From positions 196,313,063 to 196,377,062 of the forward strand of contig NC_134397.1 in NCBI RefSeq assembly GCF_050003625.1: 64,000 bases of DNA, given 5' to 3'. The notes under the pieces were generated by a model. The model saw only the letters and a program-made list of their open reading frames with translations, was not told the origin of the DNA and did no database searches. Below, one piece after another: positions 33,723 through 46,806 of the stretch; the stretch's first letter is position 1, and each line of letters opens with the position of its first letter. The position numbers and the translations under genes are program-made. The stretch comes from Haematobia irritans. Lineage: Eukaryota > Arthropoda > Insecta > Diptera > Muscidae.

Positions 33723-34825
33723 GTATAAATATGGGAAACATTTAAATCTGAAGCAATTTTAAGGAAACTTCGCAAAAGTTTATTTATGATTTATCGCTCG
33801 ATATATATGTATTAGAAGTTTAGGAAAATTAGAGTCATTTTTACAACTTTTCGACTAAGCAGTGGCGATTTACAAGGAAAATGTTGGTATTTTGACCATT
33901 TTTGTCGAAATCAGAAAAATATATATATGGGAGCCATATCTAAATCTGAACCGATTTCAACCAAATTTGGCACGCATAGCTACAATGCTTATTCTACTCC
34001 CTGTGCAAAATTCCAACTAAATCGGAGCAAAAAATTGGCATCTGTGATCATATGAGTGTAAATCGGGCGAAAGCTATATATGGGAGATATATCTAAATCT
34101 GAGCCGATTTCAACCAAATTTGGCACGCATAGCTACAATGCTAATTATACTCCCTGTGCAAAATTTCAACTAAATCGATGCAAAAAATTGGCTTCTGTGG
34201 TCATATGAGTGTAAATCGGGCGAAAGCTATATATGGGAGCTATATCTAAATCTGAACCAATTTCAATAAAATTTGGCACACTTGACTATACTACTAATTG
34301 TACTCCTAGTGCAAAATTTCAACCAAATTGGGTTAAAACTCTGGCTTCTGGGACCGTATTAGTCCATATCGGGCGGAAGATATATATGGGAGCTATATCT
34401 AAATCTGAACCGATTTCAATAAAATTTGAAACACTTGACTATTTGTTCTTCTTGTGCAAAATTTTAAGCAAATTAGGGTAAAACTTTGGCTTCTGGGGCC
34501 ATATAAGTCCATATCGGGCGAAATATATATATGGGAGCTATATCTAAATCTGAACCGATTTCTTCCAAAATCAATAGGGTTATATTCTGAGCCAAAACAC
34601 ATATTTGTGTCAAATTTGAAGTCAATTGGACTAAAACTGCGACCTAGACTTTGATTACAAAAATGTGTTCACGGACAGACGGACATGGCTATATCGACTC
34701 AAGAGCCCACCCTGAGCATTTTTGCCAAAGACACCATGTGTCTATCTTGTCTCCTTCTGGGTGTTGCAAACATATGCACTAACTTATAATACCCTGTTCC
34801 ACAGTGTGGCACAGGGTATAATTAT
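33723..34825 (+). repeat. R1 copy lacking a head (body and tail)
   Basis: It starts at the same internal position as 32250 (ATATGGGAAACATTTAAATC), directly after the hairpin end of the preceding copy plus the hAT MITE. Boxes TGGGAGCYAT or variants lie at 33928, 34081, 34234 and 34387: three intervals of 153 bp. The tail has a short CGGACAGACGG tract at 34672 and the hairpin TACCCTGTTCC...GCACAGGGTATAA. The 82-codon frame at 34233-34481 shows the 51-residue unit with IYMGAISKSEPISIKF. Confidence 0.85.
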
Positions 34826-35055
34826 AAAAATTATTTATTTGACAAAATATCACATAATTATCCAAAACCTTTAATTCGGATAACACCTAAAAAAGTGATG
34901 CAAATTCAGTGCAACAGCTGTTGAAATGGACAAGTCCATGTTAAATTCATGACAAGTCCATGTTAAATTCATAGCTTCTGCGTCAATTTTGCACCACTTC
35001 CAGATCCAAAAAGAACGTTTTCATTGCTTTTTTGTCGACGCTTTTTTTTGCTGGA
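34826..35055 (-). repeat. R4 repeat copy
   Basis: Complement of the 18691 copy: TTATTTATTTGACAAA tail, GCAAATTCAGTGCAAC, GCACCACTTCCAGATCC, then TTTTTTGTCGACGC and TTTTTTTTGCTGG. A short internal duplication (CATGTTAAATTCAT twice, near 34937-34975) is present. Confidence 0.7.
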
Positions 35056-35150
35056 ATATATATACTTTATCGGCAATCGATATTTCAATGTGTTACAAAC
35101 GGAAGGACAAACTTATTATACCCCCATCACCATTCTAAGTGCTGGGTAAA
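35056..35150 (+). repeat. R3 tail fragment
   Basis: AATATATATACTTTAT, TGTTACAAACGGAAGGAC and ACTTATTATACCCCCATCAC form the R3 tail, with a degraded hairpin (CATTCTAAGTGCTGGGTA). Body and head are missing; R4 lies on the left. Confidence 0.75.
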
Positions 35151-35737
35151 AAAAGAGTTTATGAAAATTATTAATTGTAACGAGAACTCTGCAGGCGACG
35201 GAAGTCATGGTATGTCATGAATTAATTATGATTCATTTTCATTAAACACTTCCATTTCTTTCTTTTTTTATAACAAATTATTTTCTCATTAATGTTAAAA
35301 TGAAATCCGCAAAACATAAAATTTTCCTTCCTTACTAATTCATACATTTTCACACATATGTATGTATGTATGCCATTTATAATAATTAGCAAAATACCGG
35401 CATAAGTTATAAACGGATATTCATTTATATCCATACTTCAACTTGTCAAACTATGCCACATATCCATACCCTAGACACACAGTCTGTTGGCTTTTGAGGT
35501 CGCTCTAAAAATCCTACTGCTTTAACAAATGTCATTAATTTTTCATTTAGTTTAGTAACAAATGTCAACCATACTAAAGAAATATCTAAAAAGTTTCATT
35601 GAAACTTACAAGATATGAATGTTATGCTCAACAACCTAAGGAGAAAGCAGTGTTAAGTGACTTATCACTTCATTTCTCATAAGCAATTTCTCGTTGTTTT
35701 AAAAATGGGAATAAAATACAAACAAATACCCAATTCC
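35151..35737. other. No gene seen
   Basis: AT-rich, apparently unique sequence with a short (TATG)n at about 35356-35372. The 70-codon minus frame (35222-35434) shows no motif. Confidence 0.5.
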
Positions 35738-35848
35738 TTCCCAGCAAAAAAGCGTCGCCAAAAAAGTAATGAAAATGTACATTTTGGATCCGGAAGTGGT
35801 GCAAAATTGACGCAGAAGCAATGAATTTAAGATGAGCTTGTCATAGGA
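35738..35848 (+). repeat. R4 repeat copy, truncated by the satellite
   Basis: CCAGCAAAAAAGCGTCGCC, AAGTAATGAAAATG, GGATCCGGAAGTGGTGCA and GATGAGCTTGTCATAGGACG follow the 18691 copy. The match then stops and satellite-like sequence begins near 35849. Confidence 0.7.
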
Positions 35849-36055
35849 CGGAAGTCCTCAATTTTTTTGGGGGTGTTCACGGATTAACGTCCTTTTCGCT
35901 CTAGGGCGCATATTTAAGGAGATATTGCTAAAACAAGCTTTTCATATAAAAATTTGAATTTTTCGAGGATTTCCATCCAGGGCGCATAGTTTAAGAGATA
36001 TAAGCAAAACAAGTTTTTCATACAAAAATTCAAATTTTTTCAGGAATTTGATGGA
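35849..36055. repeat. Decayed left edge of the satellite array
   Basis: The first units are divergent and shortened. The first has GTTCACGGATTAACGTCC in place of GGTCATGAATTAAGCTCC and a gap in the TAGTTTAGG box; the second starts in the middle of the monomer (CCAGGGCGCATAGTTTAAG). Regular monomers begin at about 36056. Confidence 0.85.
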
Positions 36056-39000
36056 ATTTTCGATGTTTTGGGGGTGGTCATGAATTAAGTTCCTTTTCGC
36101 TCTTGGACGCATAGTTTAGGAGATATGAGCAAAACAAGTTTTTCATATAAACATTTAAATTTTTTCAGGATTTCGATGGAATTTTCGATTTTTGGGGGTG
36201 GTCATGAATTAAGCTCCTTTTCGCTCTGGGACGCATAGTTTAGGAGATATGAGCAAAACAAGTTTTTCATATAAAAATTCCAATTTTTTCAGGAATTTGA
36301 TGGAATTTTCGATTTTTTTTGGGGGTGGTCATGAATTAAGCTCCTTTTCGCTCTAAGACGCATAGTTTAGGAGATATGAGCAAAACAAGTTTTTTATATA
36401 AAAATTTCAATTTTTTTGAGGATTTGGATGGAATTTTCGATTTTTTGGGGGTGGTCATGAATTAAGCTCCTTTTCGCTCTAGGACGCATAGTTTAGGAGA
36501 TATGAGCAAAACAGGGTTTTCATATAAAAATTTAAATTTTTTCAGGAAATTGATGGAATATTGGATTGTGTGGGGGTGGTGGTGAATTAAGCTCCTTTTC
36601 TCTCTAGGACGCATAGTTTAGGAGATATGAGCTAAACAAGTTTTTCATATAAAAATTCAAATTTTTTCAGGAATTGGATGGAATTTTCGATTTTTTGGGG
36701 GTGGTCATGAATTAAGCTCCTTTTTGCTCTAGGACGCATAGTTTAGGAGATATGAGCAAAACAAGTTTTTCATATAAAAATTAAAATTTTTCAGGATGTG
36801 GATGGAATTTTCGATTTTTTGGGGGTGGTCATGAATTAAGCTCCTTTTCGCTCTAGGACGCATAGTTTACGAGATATGAGCAAAACAAGTTTTTCATATA
36901 AAAATTCCAATTTTTTCAGGATTTCTTTGGAATTTTCGATTTTTTGGAGGTGGTCATGAATTAAGCTCCTTTTCGCTCTAGGACGCATAGTTTAGGAGAT
37001 ATGAGCAAAACAAGTTTTTCATATAAAAATTTCATTTTTTGAGGATTTTGATGGAATTTTCGATTTTTTTGGGGGTGGTCATGAATTAAGCTCCTTTTCG
37101 CTCTAGGACGCATAGTTTAGGAGAGTTTTTCATATAAAATTTTAAATTTTTTCAGGAATTTGATGGAATTTTTGATTTTTTGGGGGTGGTCATGAATTAA
37201 GCTCCTTTTCGCGTTAGGACGCATAGTTTAGAAGATATGAGCAAAACAAGTTTTTCAAATAAAAATTCCAATTTTCCCATGATTTGGATTAAATTTTGGA
37301 TTTTTTGCGGGTGGTCATGAATCAAGCTCCTTTTCGCTCTAGGACGCATAGTTTAGGAGATATGAGCAAAACAAGTTTTTCATATAAAAATTCCAATTTT
37401 TTTAGGGATTTGATGGAATTTTCGATTTTTTGGGGGTGGTCATGAATTAAGCTCCTTTTCGCTCTAGGACGCATAGTTTAGGGGATATGAGCAAAACAAG
37501 TTTTTCATATAAAAATTCAAATTTTTTCAGGAATTTTATGGAATTTTCGATTCTTTGGGGGTGGTCGTGAATTAAGGTCCTTTTCGCTCTAGGACGCATA
37601 GTTTAGGAGATATGAGCAAAACAAGTTTTTCATATAAAAATTTCATTTTTTCAGGAAATTTATGGAATTTTCGATTTTTTGGGGGTGGTCATGAATTAAG
37701 CTCCTTTTCGCTCTAGGACGCATAGTTTAGGAGATATGAGCAAAACAAGTTTTTCATATAAAAATTTAAATTTTTCAGGATTTGGATGGAATTTTCGATT
37801 ATTTGGGGGTGGTCATGAACTAAGCTCCTTTTCGCTCTAGGACGCATAGTTTAGGAGATATGAGCAAAACAAGTTTTTCATATAAAAATTTAAATTTTTT
37901 CAGGATTTGGATGGAATTTTCGATTATTTGGGGGTGGTCATGAAGTAAACTCCTTTTCGCTCTAGGTCGCATAGTTTAGGAGATATGAGCAAACAAGTTT
38001 TTCATATAAAAATTAATTTTTTTTCACGATATGGATGGAATTTTTGATTTTATGGGGGTGGTCATGAATTAAGCTCCTTTTCGCACTAGGACGCATAGTT
38101 TAGGAGATATGAGCAAAACAAGTTTTTCATATAAAAATTCAAATTTTTCCATGATTTGGATGGAATTTTCGATTTTTTGGGGGTGGTCATGAATTAAGCT
38201 CCTTTTCGCTCTAGGACGCATAGTTTAGGAGATATGAGCAAAACAAGTTTTTCATATAAAAATTCAAATTTTTTCAGGAATTTGATGGAATTTTCGATTT
38301 TTTGGGGGTGGTCATGAATTAAGCTACTTTTCGCTCTAGGACGCATAGTTTAGGAGATATGAGCAAAACAGGTTTTTCATATAAAAATTTATATTTTTTC
38401 AGGAAATTGATGGAATATTGGATTGTGTGGGGGTGGTGGTGAATTAAGCTCCTTTTCTCTCTAGGACGCATAGTTTAGGAGATATGAGCAAACAAGTTTT
38501 TCATATAAAAATTTAATTTTTTTTCAGGATTTGGATGGAATTTTTGATTTTTTGGGGGTGGTCATGAATTAAGCTCCTTTTCGCTCTAGGACGCATAGTT
38601 TAGGAGATATGAGCAAAACAAGTTTTTCATATAAAAATTCCAATTTTTTCAAGATTTCTTTGGAATTTTCGATTTTTTCGAGGTGGTCATGAATTAAGCT
38701 CCTTTTCGCTCTAGGACGCATAGTTTAGGAGATGTGAGCAAAACAAGTTTTTCATTTAAAAATTTAAAATTTTTTGAGGATTTGGATCGAATTTTCGATT
38801 TTTTGGGGGTGGTCATGAATTAAGCTCCTTTTCGCTCTAGGACGTATAGTTTAACAGATATGAGCAAAACAAGTTTTTCATATAAAAATTTAATTTTTTT
38901 CAGGATTTGGATGGAATTTTCGATTTTTTGGGGGTCGTCATGAATTAAGCTCCTTTTCGCTCTAGGACGCATAGTTTAGGAGATATGAGCAAAACAAGTT

Positions 39001-42000
39001 TTTCATATAAAAATTCCAATTTTTCCATGATTTGGATGGAATTTTCGATTTTTTGGGGGTGGTCATGAATTAAGCTCCTTTTCGTTCTAGGACGTATAGT
39101 TTAACAGATATGAGCAAAACAAGTTTTTCATATAAAAATTTAAAATTTTCAGGAATTGGATGGAATTTTCGATTTTTTGGGAGTGGTCATGAATTAAGCT
39201 CCTTTTCGCTCTTGGACGCATAGTTAAGGAGATATGAGCAAAACAAGCTTTTCATATAAAAATTCCAATTTTTTCAGGAATTTAATGGAATTTTCGATTT
39301 TTTTGGGGGTGGTCATGAATTAAGCTCCTTTTCGCTCTAGGACGCATAGTTAAGGAGATATGAGCAAAACAAGTTTTTCATATAAAAATTGAAATTTTTC
39401 AGGAGTTTGATGGGATTTTCGATGTTTTGGGGGTGGTCATGAATTAAGCTCCTTTTCGCTCTAGGACGCATAGTTTTGGAGATATGAGCAAAACAGGTTT
39501 TTCATATAAAAATTTAAATTTTTTCAGGAAATTGAAGGAATATTGGATTGTGTGGGGGTGGTGGTGAATTAAGCTCCTTTTCTCTCTAGGACGCATAGTT
39601 TAGGAGATATGAGCAAACAAGTTTTTCATATAAAAATTCAAATTTTTCCATGATTTGGATGGAATTTTCGATTTTTTGGGGGTGGTCATGAATTAAGCTC
39701 CTTTTCGCTCTAGGACGCATAGTTTAGGAGATATGAGCAAAACAAGTTTTTCATATAAAAATTAAATTTTTTCAGGAATTGGATGGAATTTTTGATTTTT
39801 TGGGGGTGGTCATGAATTAAGCTCCTTTTCGCTCTAGGACGCATAGTTTAGGAGATATGAGCAAAACAAGTTTTTCATATAAAAATTAAATTTTTTCAGG
39901 AATTGGATGGAATTTTTGATTTTTTGGAGGTGGTCATGAATTAAGCTCCTTTTCGCTCTAGGACGCATAGTTTAGGAGATATGAGCAAAACAAGTTTTTC
40001 ATATAAAAATTTAAATGTTTCAAGAGTTTGATGGAATTTTCGATTTTTTGGGGGTGGTCATGAATTAAGCTCCTTTTCGCTATAGGACGCGTAATTTAGG
40101 AGATACGAGCAAAACAAGTTTTTCATATAAAAATTTCATTTTTTTTCATGAAATTGATGGAATTTTTGATTTTTTGGGGGTGGTCATGAACTAAGCTCCT
40201 TTTCGCTCTAGGACGCATAGTTTAGGAGATATGAGCAAAACAAGTTTTTCATATAAAAATTCAAATTTTTTCAGGAATTTGGTGGAATTTTCGATTTTTT
40301 GGGGGTGGTCATGAATTAAGCTCCTTTTCGCTCTAGGGCGCATAGTTTAGGAGATATGAGCAAAACAAGTTTTTCATATAAAAATTTAAATTTTTTCAGG
40401 AATTTGATGGAATTTTCGATTTTTTGGGGGTGGTCATGAATTAAGCTCCTTTTCGCTTTAGGATGCATAGTTTAGGAGATATGAGCAAAACAAGCTTTTC
40501 ATATAAAAATTCCAATTTTTCCATGATTTGGATGGAATTTTCGATTTTTTGCGGGTGGTCATGAATTAAGCTCCTTTTCGCTCTAGGACGCATAGTTTAG
40601 GAGATATGAGCAAAACAAGTTTTTCATATAAAAATTAAAATTTTTTCAGGATTTGGATGGAAATTTCGATTTTTTGGGGGTGGTCATGAATTAAGCTCCT
40701 TTTCGCTCTAGGACGCATAGTTTAGCAGATATGAGCAAAACAAATTTTTCATATAAAAATTCCAATTTTATTAGGAATTTGTTGGAATTTTCGATTTTTT
40801 GGGGGTGGTCATGAATTAAGCTCCTTTTTGCTCTAGGACGCATAGTTTAGGAGATATGAGCAAAACAAGTTTTTCATATAAAAATTCAAATTTTTTCAGG
40901 AATTTTATGGAATTTCCGATTTGTTGGGGGGTGGTCATGAATTAAGCTCCTTTTCGCTCTAGGACGCATAGTTTAGGAGATATGAGCAAAACAAGTTTTT
41001 CATATAAAAATTTTTATTTATTCAGGATTTGGATGGAATTTTCGATTTTTTGGGGGTGGTCATGAATTAAGCTCCTTTTCGCTCTAGGACGCATAGTTTA
41101 GGAGATATGAGCAAAACAAGTTTTTCATATAAAAATTTAAAATTTTTTGAGGATTTGGATGGAATTTTCGATTTTTTGGGGGTGGTCATGAATTAAGCTC
41201 CTTTTCGCTCTAGGACGCATAGTTTAGGAGATAAGAGCAAAACAAGTTTTTCATATAAAAATTCCAATTTTTTCAGGAATTTGATGGAATTTTCCATTTT
41301 TTGGAGGTGATCATGAATTATGCTCCTTTTCGCTATAGGACGCATAGTTTAGGAGATATGAGCAAAACAAGTTTTTCTTATAAAAATTTAAATTGTTTCA
41401 GGATTTGGATGGAATTTTCGATTTTTTGGGGGTGGTCATGAATTAAGCTCCTTTTCGCTCTAGGACGCATAGTTTAGGAGATATGAGCAAAACAAGTTTT
41501 TCATATACAAATTTCGTTTTTTTCAAGATTTGGATGGAATTTTCGATTTTTTGGGGGTGGTCATGAATTAAGCTCCTTTTCGCTCTAGGACGCATAGTTT
41601 AGGAGATATGAGCAAAACAAGTTTTTCATATAAAAATTTTGTTTTTTTCAGGAAATTGATGTAATTTTCGATTTTTTGAGGGTGGTCGTGAATTAAGCTC
41701 CTTTTCGCTCTAGGACGCATAGTTTAGGAGATATGAGCAAAACAAGTTTTTCATATAAAAATTTCGTTTTTTTCAGGATTTGGATGGAATTTTCGATTTT
41801 TTGGGGGTGGTCATGAATTAAGCTCCTTTTCGCTCTAGGACGCATAGTTTAGGAGATATGAGCAAAACAAGTTTTTCATATAAAAATTCCAATTTTTTCA
41901 GGAATTTGATGGAATTTTCGATTTTTTGGGGGTGGTCATGAATTAAGCTCCTTTTCGCTCTAGGACGCATAGTTTAGGAGATATGAGCAAAACAAGTTTT

Positions 42001-43979
42001 TCATATAAAAATTCCAATTTTTTCAGGATTTGGATGGAATTTTCGATTTTTTGGGGGTGGTCATGAATTAAGCTCCTTTTCGCTCTAGGACGCATAGTTT
42101 AGGAGATATGAGCAAAACAAGTTTTTCATATAAAAATTCAAATTTTTTCAGGAATTTGATGGAATTTTCGATTTTTTGGGGGTGGTCGTGAATTAAGCTC
42201 CTTTTCGCTCTAGGACGCATAGTTTAGGAGATATGAGCAAAACAAGTTTATCATATAAAAATTCCAATTTTTAGGAATTTGATGGAATTTTCGATTTTTT
42301 GTGGGTGGTCATGAATTAAGATCCTTTTCGCTCTAGGACGCATAGTTTAGGAGATATGAGCAAAACAAGTTTTTCATATAAAAATTTCGTTTTTTTCAGG
42401 GAATTGATGGAATTTTCGATTTTTTGGGGGTGGTCGTGAATTAAGCTCCTTTTCGCTCTAGGACGCATAGTTTAGGAGATATGAGCAAAACAAGTTTTTC
42501 ATATAAAATTTCCAATTTTTTCAGGAAATTGATGGAATTTTCGATTTTTTGGGGGTGGTCGTGAATTAAGCTCCTTTTCGCTCTAGGACGCATAGTTTAG
42601 GAGATATGAGCAAAACAAGTTTTTCATATAAAAATTCAAATTTTTTCAGGAATTTGATGGAATTTTCGATTTTTTGGGGGTGGTCATGAATTAAGCTCCT
42701 TTTCGCTCTAGGGCGCATAGTTTAGGAGATATGAGCAAAACAAGTTTATCATATAAAAATTCCAATTTTTCAGGAATTTGATGGAATTTTCGATTTTTTG
42801 TGGGTGGTCATGAATTAAGATCCTTTTCGCTCTAGGACGCATAGTTTAGGAGATATGAGCAAAACAAGTTTTTCATATAAAAATTTCGTTTTTTTCAGGA
42901 AATTGATGGAATTTTCGATTTTTTGGGGGTGGTCGTGAATTAAGCTCCTTTTCGCTCTAGGACGCATAGTTTAGGAGATATGAGCAAAACAAGTTTTTCA
43001 TATAAAAATTCAACTTTTTTCAGGAATTTGATGGAATTTCCGATTTTTGGGGGGTGGTCATGAATTAAGCTCCTTTTCGCTCTAGGACGCATAGTTTAGG
43101 AGATATGAGCAAAACAAGTTTTTCATATAAAAATTTCGTTTTTTTCAGGAAATTGATGGAATTATCGATTTTTTGGGGGTGGTCATGAATTAAGCTCCTT
43201 TTCGCTCTAGGACGCATAGTTTAGGAGATATGAGCAAAACAAGTTTTTCATATAAAATTTCCAATTTTTTCAGGAAATTGATGGAATTTTCGATTTTTGG
43301 GGGTGGTCGTGAATTAAGCTCCTTTTCGCTCTAGGACGCATAGTTTAGGAGATATGAGCAAAACAAGTTTTTCATATAAAATTTCCAATTTTTTCAGGAA
43401 ATTGATGGAATTTTCGATTTTTTGGGGTGGTCGTGAATTAAGCTCCTTTTCGCTCTAGGACGCATAGTTTAGGAGATATGAGCAAAACAAGTTTTTCATA
43501 TAAAAATTCAAATTTTTTCAGGAATTTGATGGAATTTTCGATTTTTTGGGGGTGGTCATGAATTAAGCTCTTTTTCGCTCTAGGACGCATAGTTTAGGAG
43601 ATATGAGCAAAACAAGTTTTTCATATAAAAATTTCGTTTTTTCAGGAATTTGATGGAATTTTCGATTTTTTGGGGGTGGTCATGAATTAAGCTCCTTTTC
43701 GCTCTAGGACGCATAGTTTAGGAGATATGAGCAAAACAAGTTTATCATATAAAAATTCCAATTTTTAGGAATTTGATGGAATTTTCGATTTTTTGTGGGT
43801 GGTCATGAATTAAGATCCTTTTCGCTCTAGGACGCATAGTTTAGGAGATATGAGCAAAACAAGTTTTTCATATAAAAATTTCGTTTTTTTCAGGAAATTG
43901 ATGGAATTTTCAATTTTTTGGGGGTGGTCGTGAATTAAGCTCCTTTTCGCTCTAGGACGCATAGTTTAGGAGATATGAG

Positions 43980-45225
43980 GAAAACAAGTTTTTCATATAA
44001 AAATTCTACTTTTTTCAGGAATTTGATGGAATTTTCGATTTTTGGGGGTGGTCGTGAATTAAGCTCCTTTTCGCTCTAGGACGCATAGTTTAGGAGATAT
44101 GAGCAAAACAAGTTTTTCATATAAAAATTTCGTTTTTTTCAGGATTTGGATGGAATTTTCGATTTTTTGGGGGTGGTCATGAATTAAGCTCCTTTTCGCT
44201 CTAGGACGCATAGTTTAGGAGATATGAGCAAAACAAGTTTTTCATATAAAAATTTCGTTTTTTCAGGATTTGGATGGAATTTTCGATTTTTTGGGGGTGG
44301 TCATGAATTAAGCTCCTTTTCGCTCTAGGACGCATAGTTTAGGAGATATGAGCAAAACAAATTTTTCATATAAAAATTTCGTTTTTTTCAGGAAATTGAT
44401 GGAATTTTCGATTTTTTGGGGGTGGTCGTGAATTAAGCTCCTTTTCGCTCTAGGACGCATAGTTTAGGAGATATGAGCAAAACAAGTTTTTCATATAAAA
44501 ATTTCGTTTTTTTCAGGAAATTGATGGAATTTTCAATTTTTTGGGGGTGGTCGTGAATTAAGCTCCTTTTCGCTCTAGGACTCATAGTTTAGGAGATATG
44601 AGGAAAACAAGTTTTTCATATAAAAATTCTACTTTTTTCAGGAATTTGATGGAATTTTCGATTTTTGGGGGTGGTCGTGAATTAAGCTCCTTTTCGCTCT
44701 AGGACGCATAGTTTAGGAGATATGAGCAAAACAAGTTTTTCATATAAAAATTTCGTTTTTTTCAGGATTTGGATGGAATTTTCGATTTTTTGGGGGTGGT
44801 CATGAATTAAGCTCCTTTTCGCTCTAGGACGCATAGTTTAGGAGATATGAGCAAAACAAGTTTTTCATATAAAAATTTCGTTTTTTCAGGATTTGGATGG
44901 AATTTTCGATTTTTTGGGGGTGGTCATGAATTAAGCTCCTTTTCGCTCTAGGACGCATAGTTTAGGAGATATGAGCAAAACAAATTTTTCATATAAAAAT
45001 TTCGTTTTTTTCAGGAAATTGATGGAATTTTCGATTTTTTGGGGGTGGTCGTGAATTAAGCTCCTTTTCGCTCTAGGACGCATAGTTTAGGAGATATGAG
45101 CAAAACAAGTTTTTCATATAAAATTTCCAATTTTTTCAGGAAATTGATGGAATTTTCGATTTTTGGGGGTGGTCGTGAATTAAGCTCCTTTTCGCTCTAG
45201 GACGCATAGTTTAGGAGATATGAGG
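43980..45225. repeat. Higher-order repeat, five monomers, about 623 bp
   Basis: The diagnostic GATATGAGGAAAACAAG variant with following TTCTACTTTTTTCAGG recurs at 43980, 44603 and 45225 (623 and 622 bp). The intervening monomers also correspond in order, including the CAATTTTTTGGGGG and GACTCATAG variants. Confidence 0.8.
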
Positions 45226-46800
45226 AAAACAAGTTTTTCATATAAAAATTCTACTTTTTTCAGGAATTTGATGGAATTTTCGATTTTTGGGGGTGGTCGT
45301 GAATTAAGCTCCTTTTCGCTCTAGGACGCATAGTTTAGGAGATATGAGCAAAACAAGTTTTTCATATAAAAATTTCGTTTTTTTCAGGATTTCGATGGAA
45401 TTTTCCATTTTTTGGGGGTGGTCATGAATTAAGCTCCTTTTCGCTCTAGGACGCATAGTTTAGGAGATATGAGCAAAACAAGTTTTTTATATAAAAATTC
45501 CAATTTTTTCAGGATTTGGATGGAATTTTCGATTTTTTGGGGGTAGTCATGAATTAAGCTCCTTTTCGCTCTAGGACGCATAGTTTAGGAGATATGAGCA
45601 AAACAAATTTTTCATATAAAAATTTCGTTTTTTTTCAGGAAATTGATGGAATTTTCGATTTTTTGGGGGTGGTCGTGAATTAAGCTCCTTTTCGCTCTAG
45701 GACGCATAGTTTAGGAGATATGAGCAAAACAAGTTTTTCATATAAAATTTCCAATTTTTTCAGGAAATTGATGGAATTTTCGATTTTTGGGGGTGGTCGT
45801 GAATTAAGCTCCTTTTCGCTCTAGGACGCATAGTTTAGGAGATATGAGCAAAACAAGTTTTTCATATAAAATTTCCATTTTTTTCAGCAAATTGATGGAA
45901 TTTTCGATTTTTTGGGGGTGGTCATGAATTAAGCTCTTTTTCGCTCTAGGACGCATAGTTTAGGAGATATGAGCAAAACAAGTTTTTCATATAAAAATTA
46001 AAATTTTTTCAGGATTTGGATGGAAATTTCGATTTTTTGGGGGTGGTCATGAATTAAGCTCCTTTTCGCTCTAGGATGCATAGTTTAGGAGATATGAGCA
46101 AAACAAGTTTTTCATATAAAAATTTAAATTTTTTTGAGGATTTGGATCGAATTTTCCATTTTTTGGGGGTGGTCATGAATTAAGCTCCTTTTCGCTCTAG
46201 GACGCATAGTTTAGGAGATATGAGCAAAACAAGTTTTTCATATAAAAATTCCAATTTTTTCAGGAATTTTATGGAATTTTCGATTTGTTGGGGGTGGTCA
46301 TGAATTAAGCTCCTTTTCGTTCTAGGACGCATAGTTTAGGAGATATGAGCAAAACAAGTTTTTCATATAAAAATTCAATTTTTTCAGAATTTGGATGGAA
46401 TTTTCGATTTTTTGGGGGCAGTCATGAATTAAGCTCCTTTTCGCTCTAGGATGCATAGTTTAGGAGATATGAGCAAAACAAGTTTTTCATATAAAATTTT
46501 TTATTTGTTCAGGATTTTCGATTTTTTGGGGGTGGTCATGAATTAAGCTCCTTTTCGCTCTAGGACGCATAGTTTAGGAGATATGAGCAAAACAAGTTTT
46601 TCATATAAAAATTCCAATTTTTTCAGGAATTTTATGGAATTTTCGATTTTTTTTGGGGTGGTCATGAATTAAGCTCCTTTTCGCTCTAGGACGCATAGTT
46701 TAGGAGATATGAGCAAAACAAGTTTTTCATATAAAAATTCAAATTCTTTCAGGAATTTGATGGAATTTTCGATTTTTTGGGGGTGGTCATGAATTAAGCT
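44740..46800. repeat. Higher-order repeat block A
   Basis: Corresponds to block B with an offset of 2236-2237 bp at its left (GAGGAAAAC at 45225 and 47461; AGTTTTTTATATAAAA at 45481 and 47718) and 2108 bp at its right (GGGGGCAGTCATG variant at 46418 and 48526), so one monomer differs. Confidence 0.75.
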
Positions 46801-46806
46801 CCTTTT

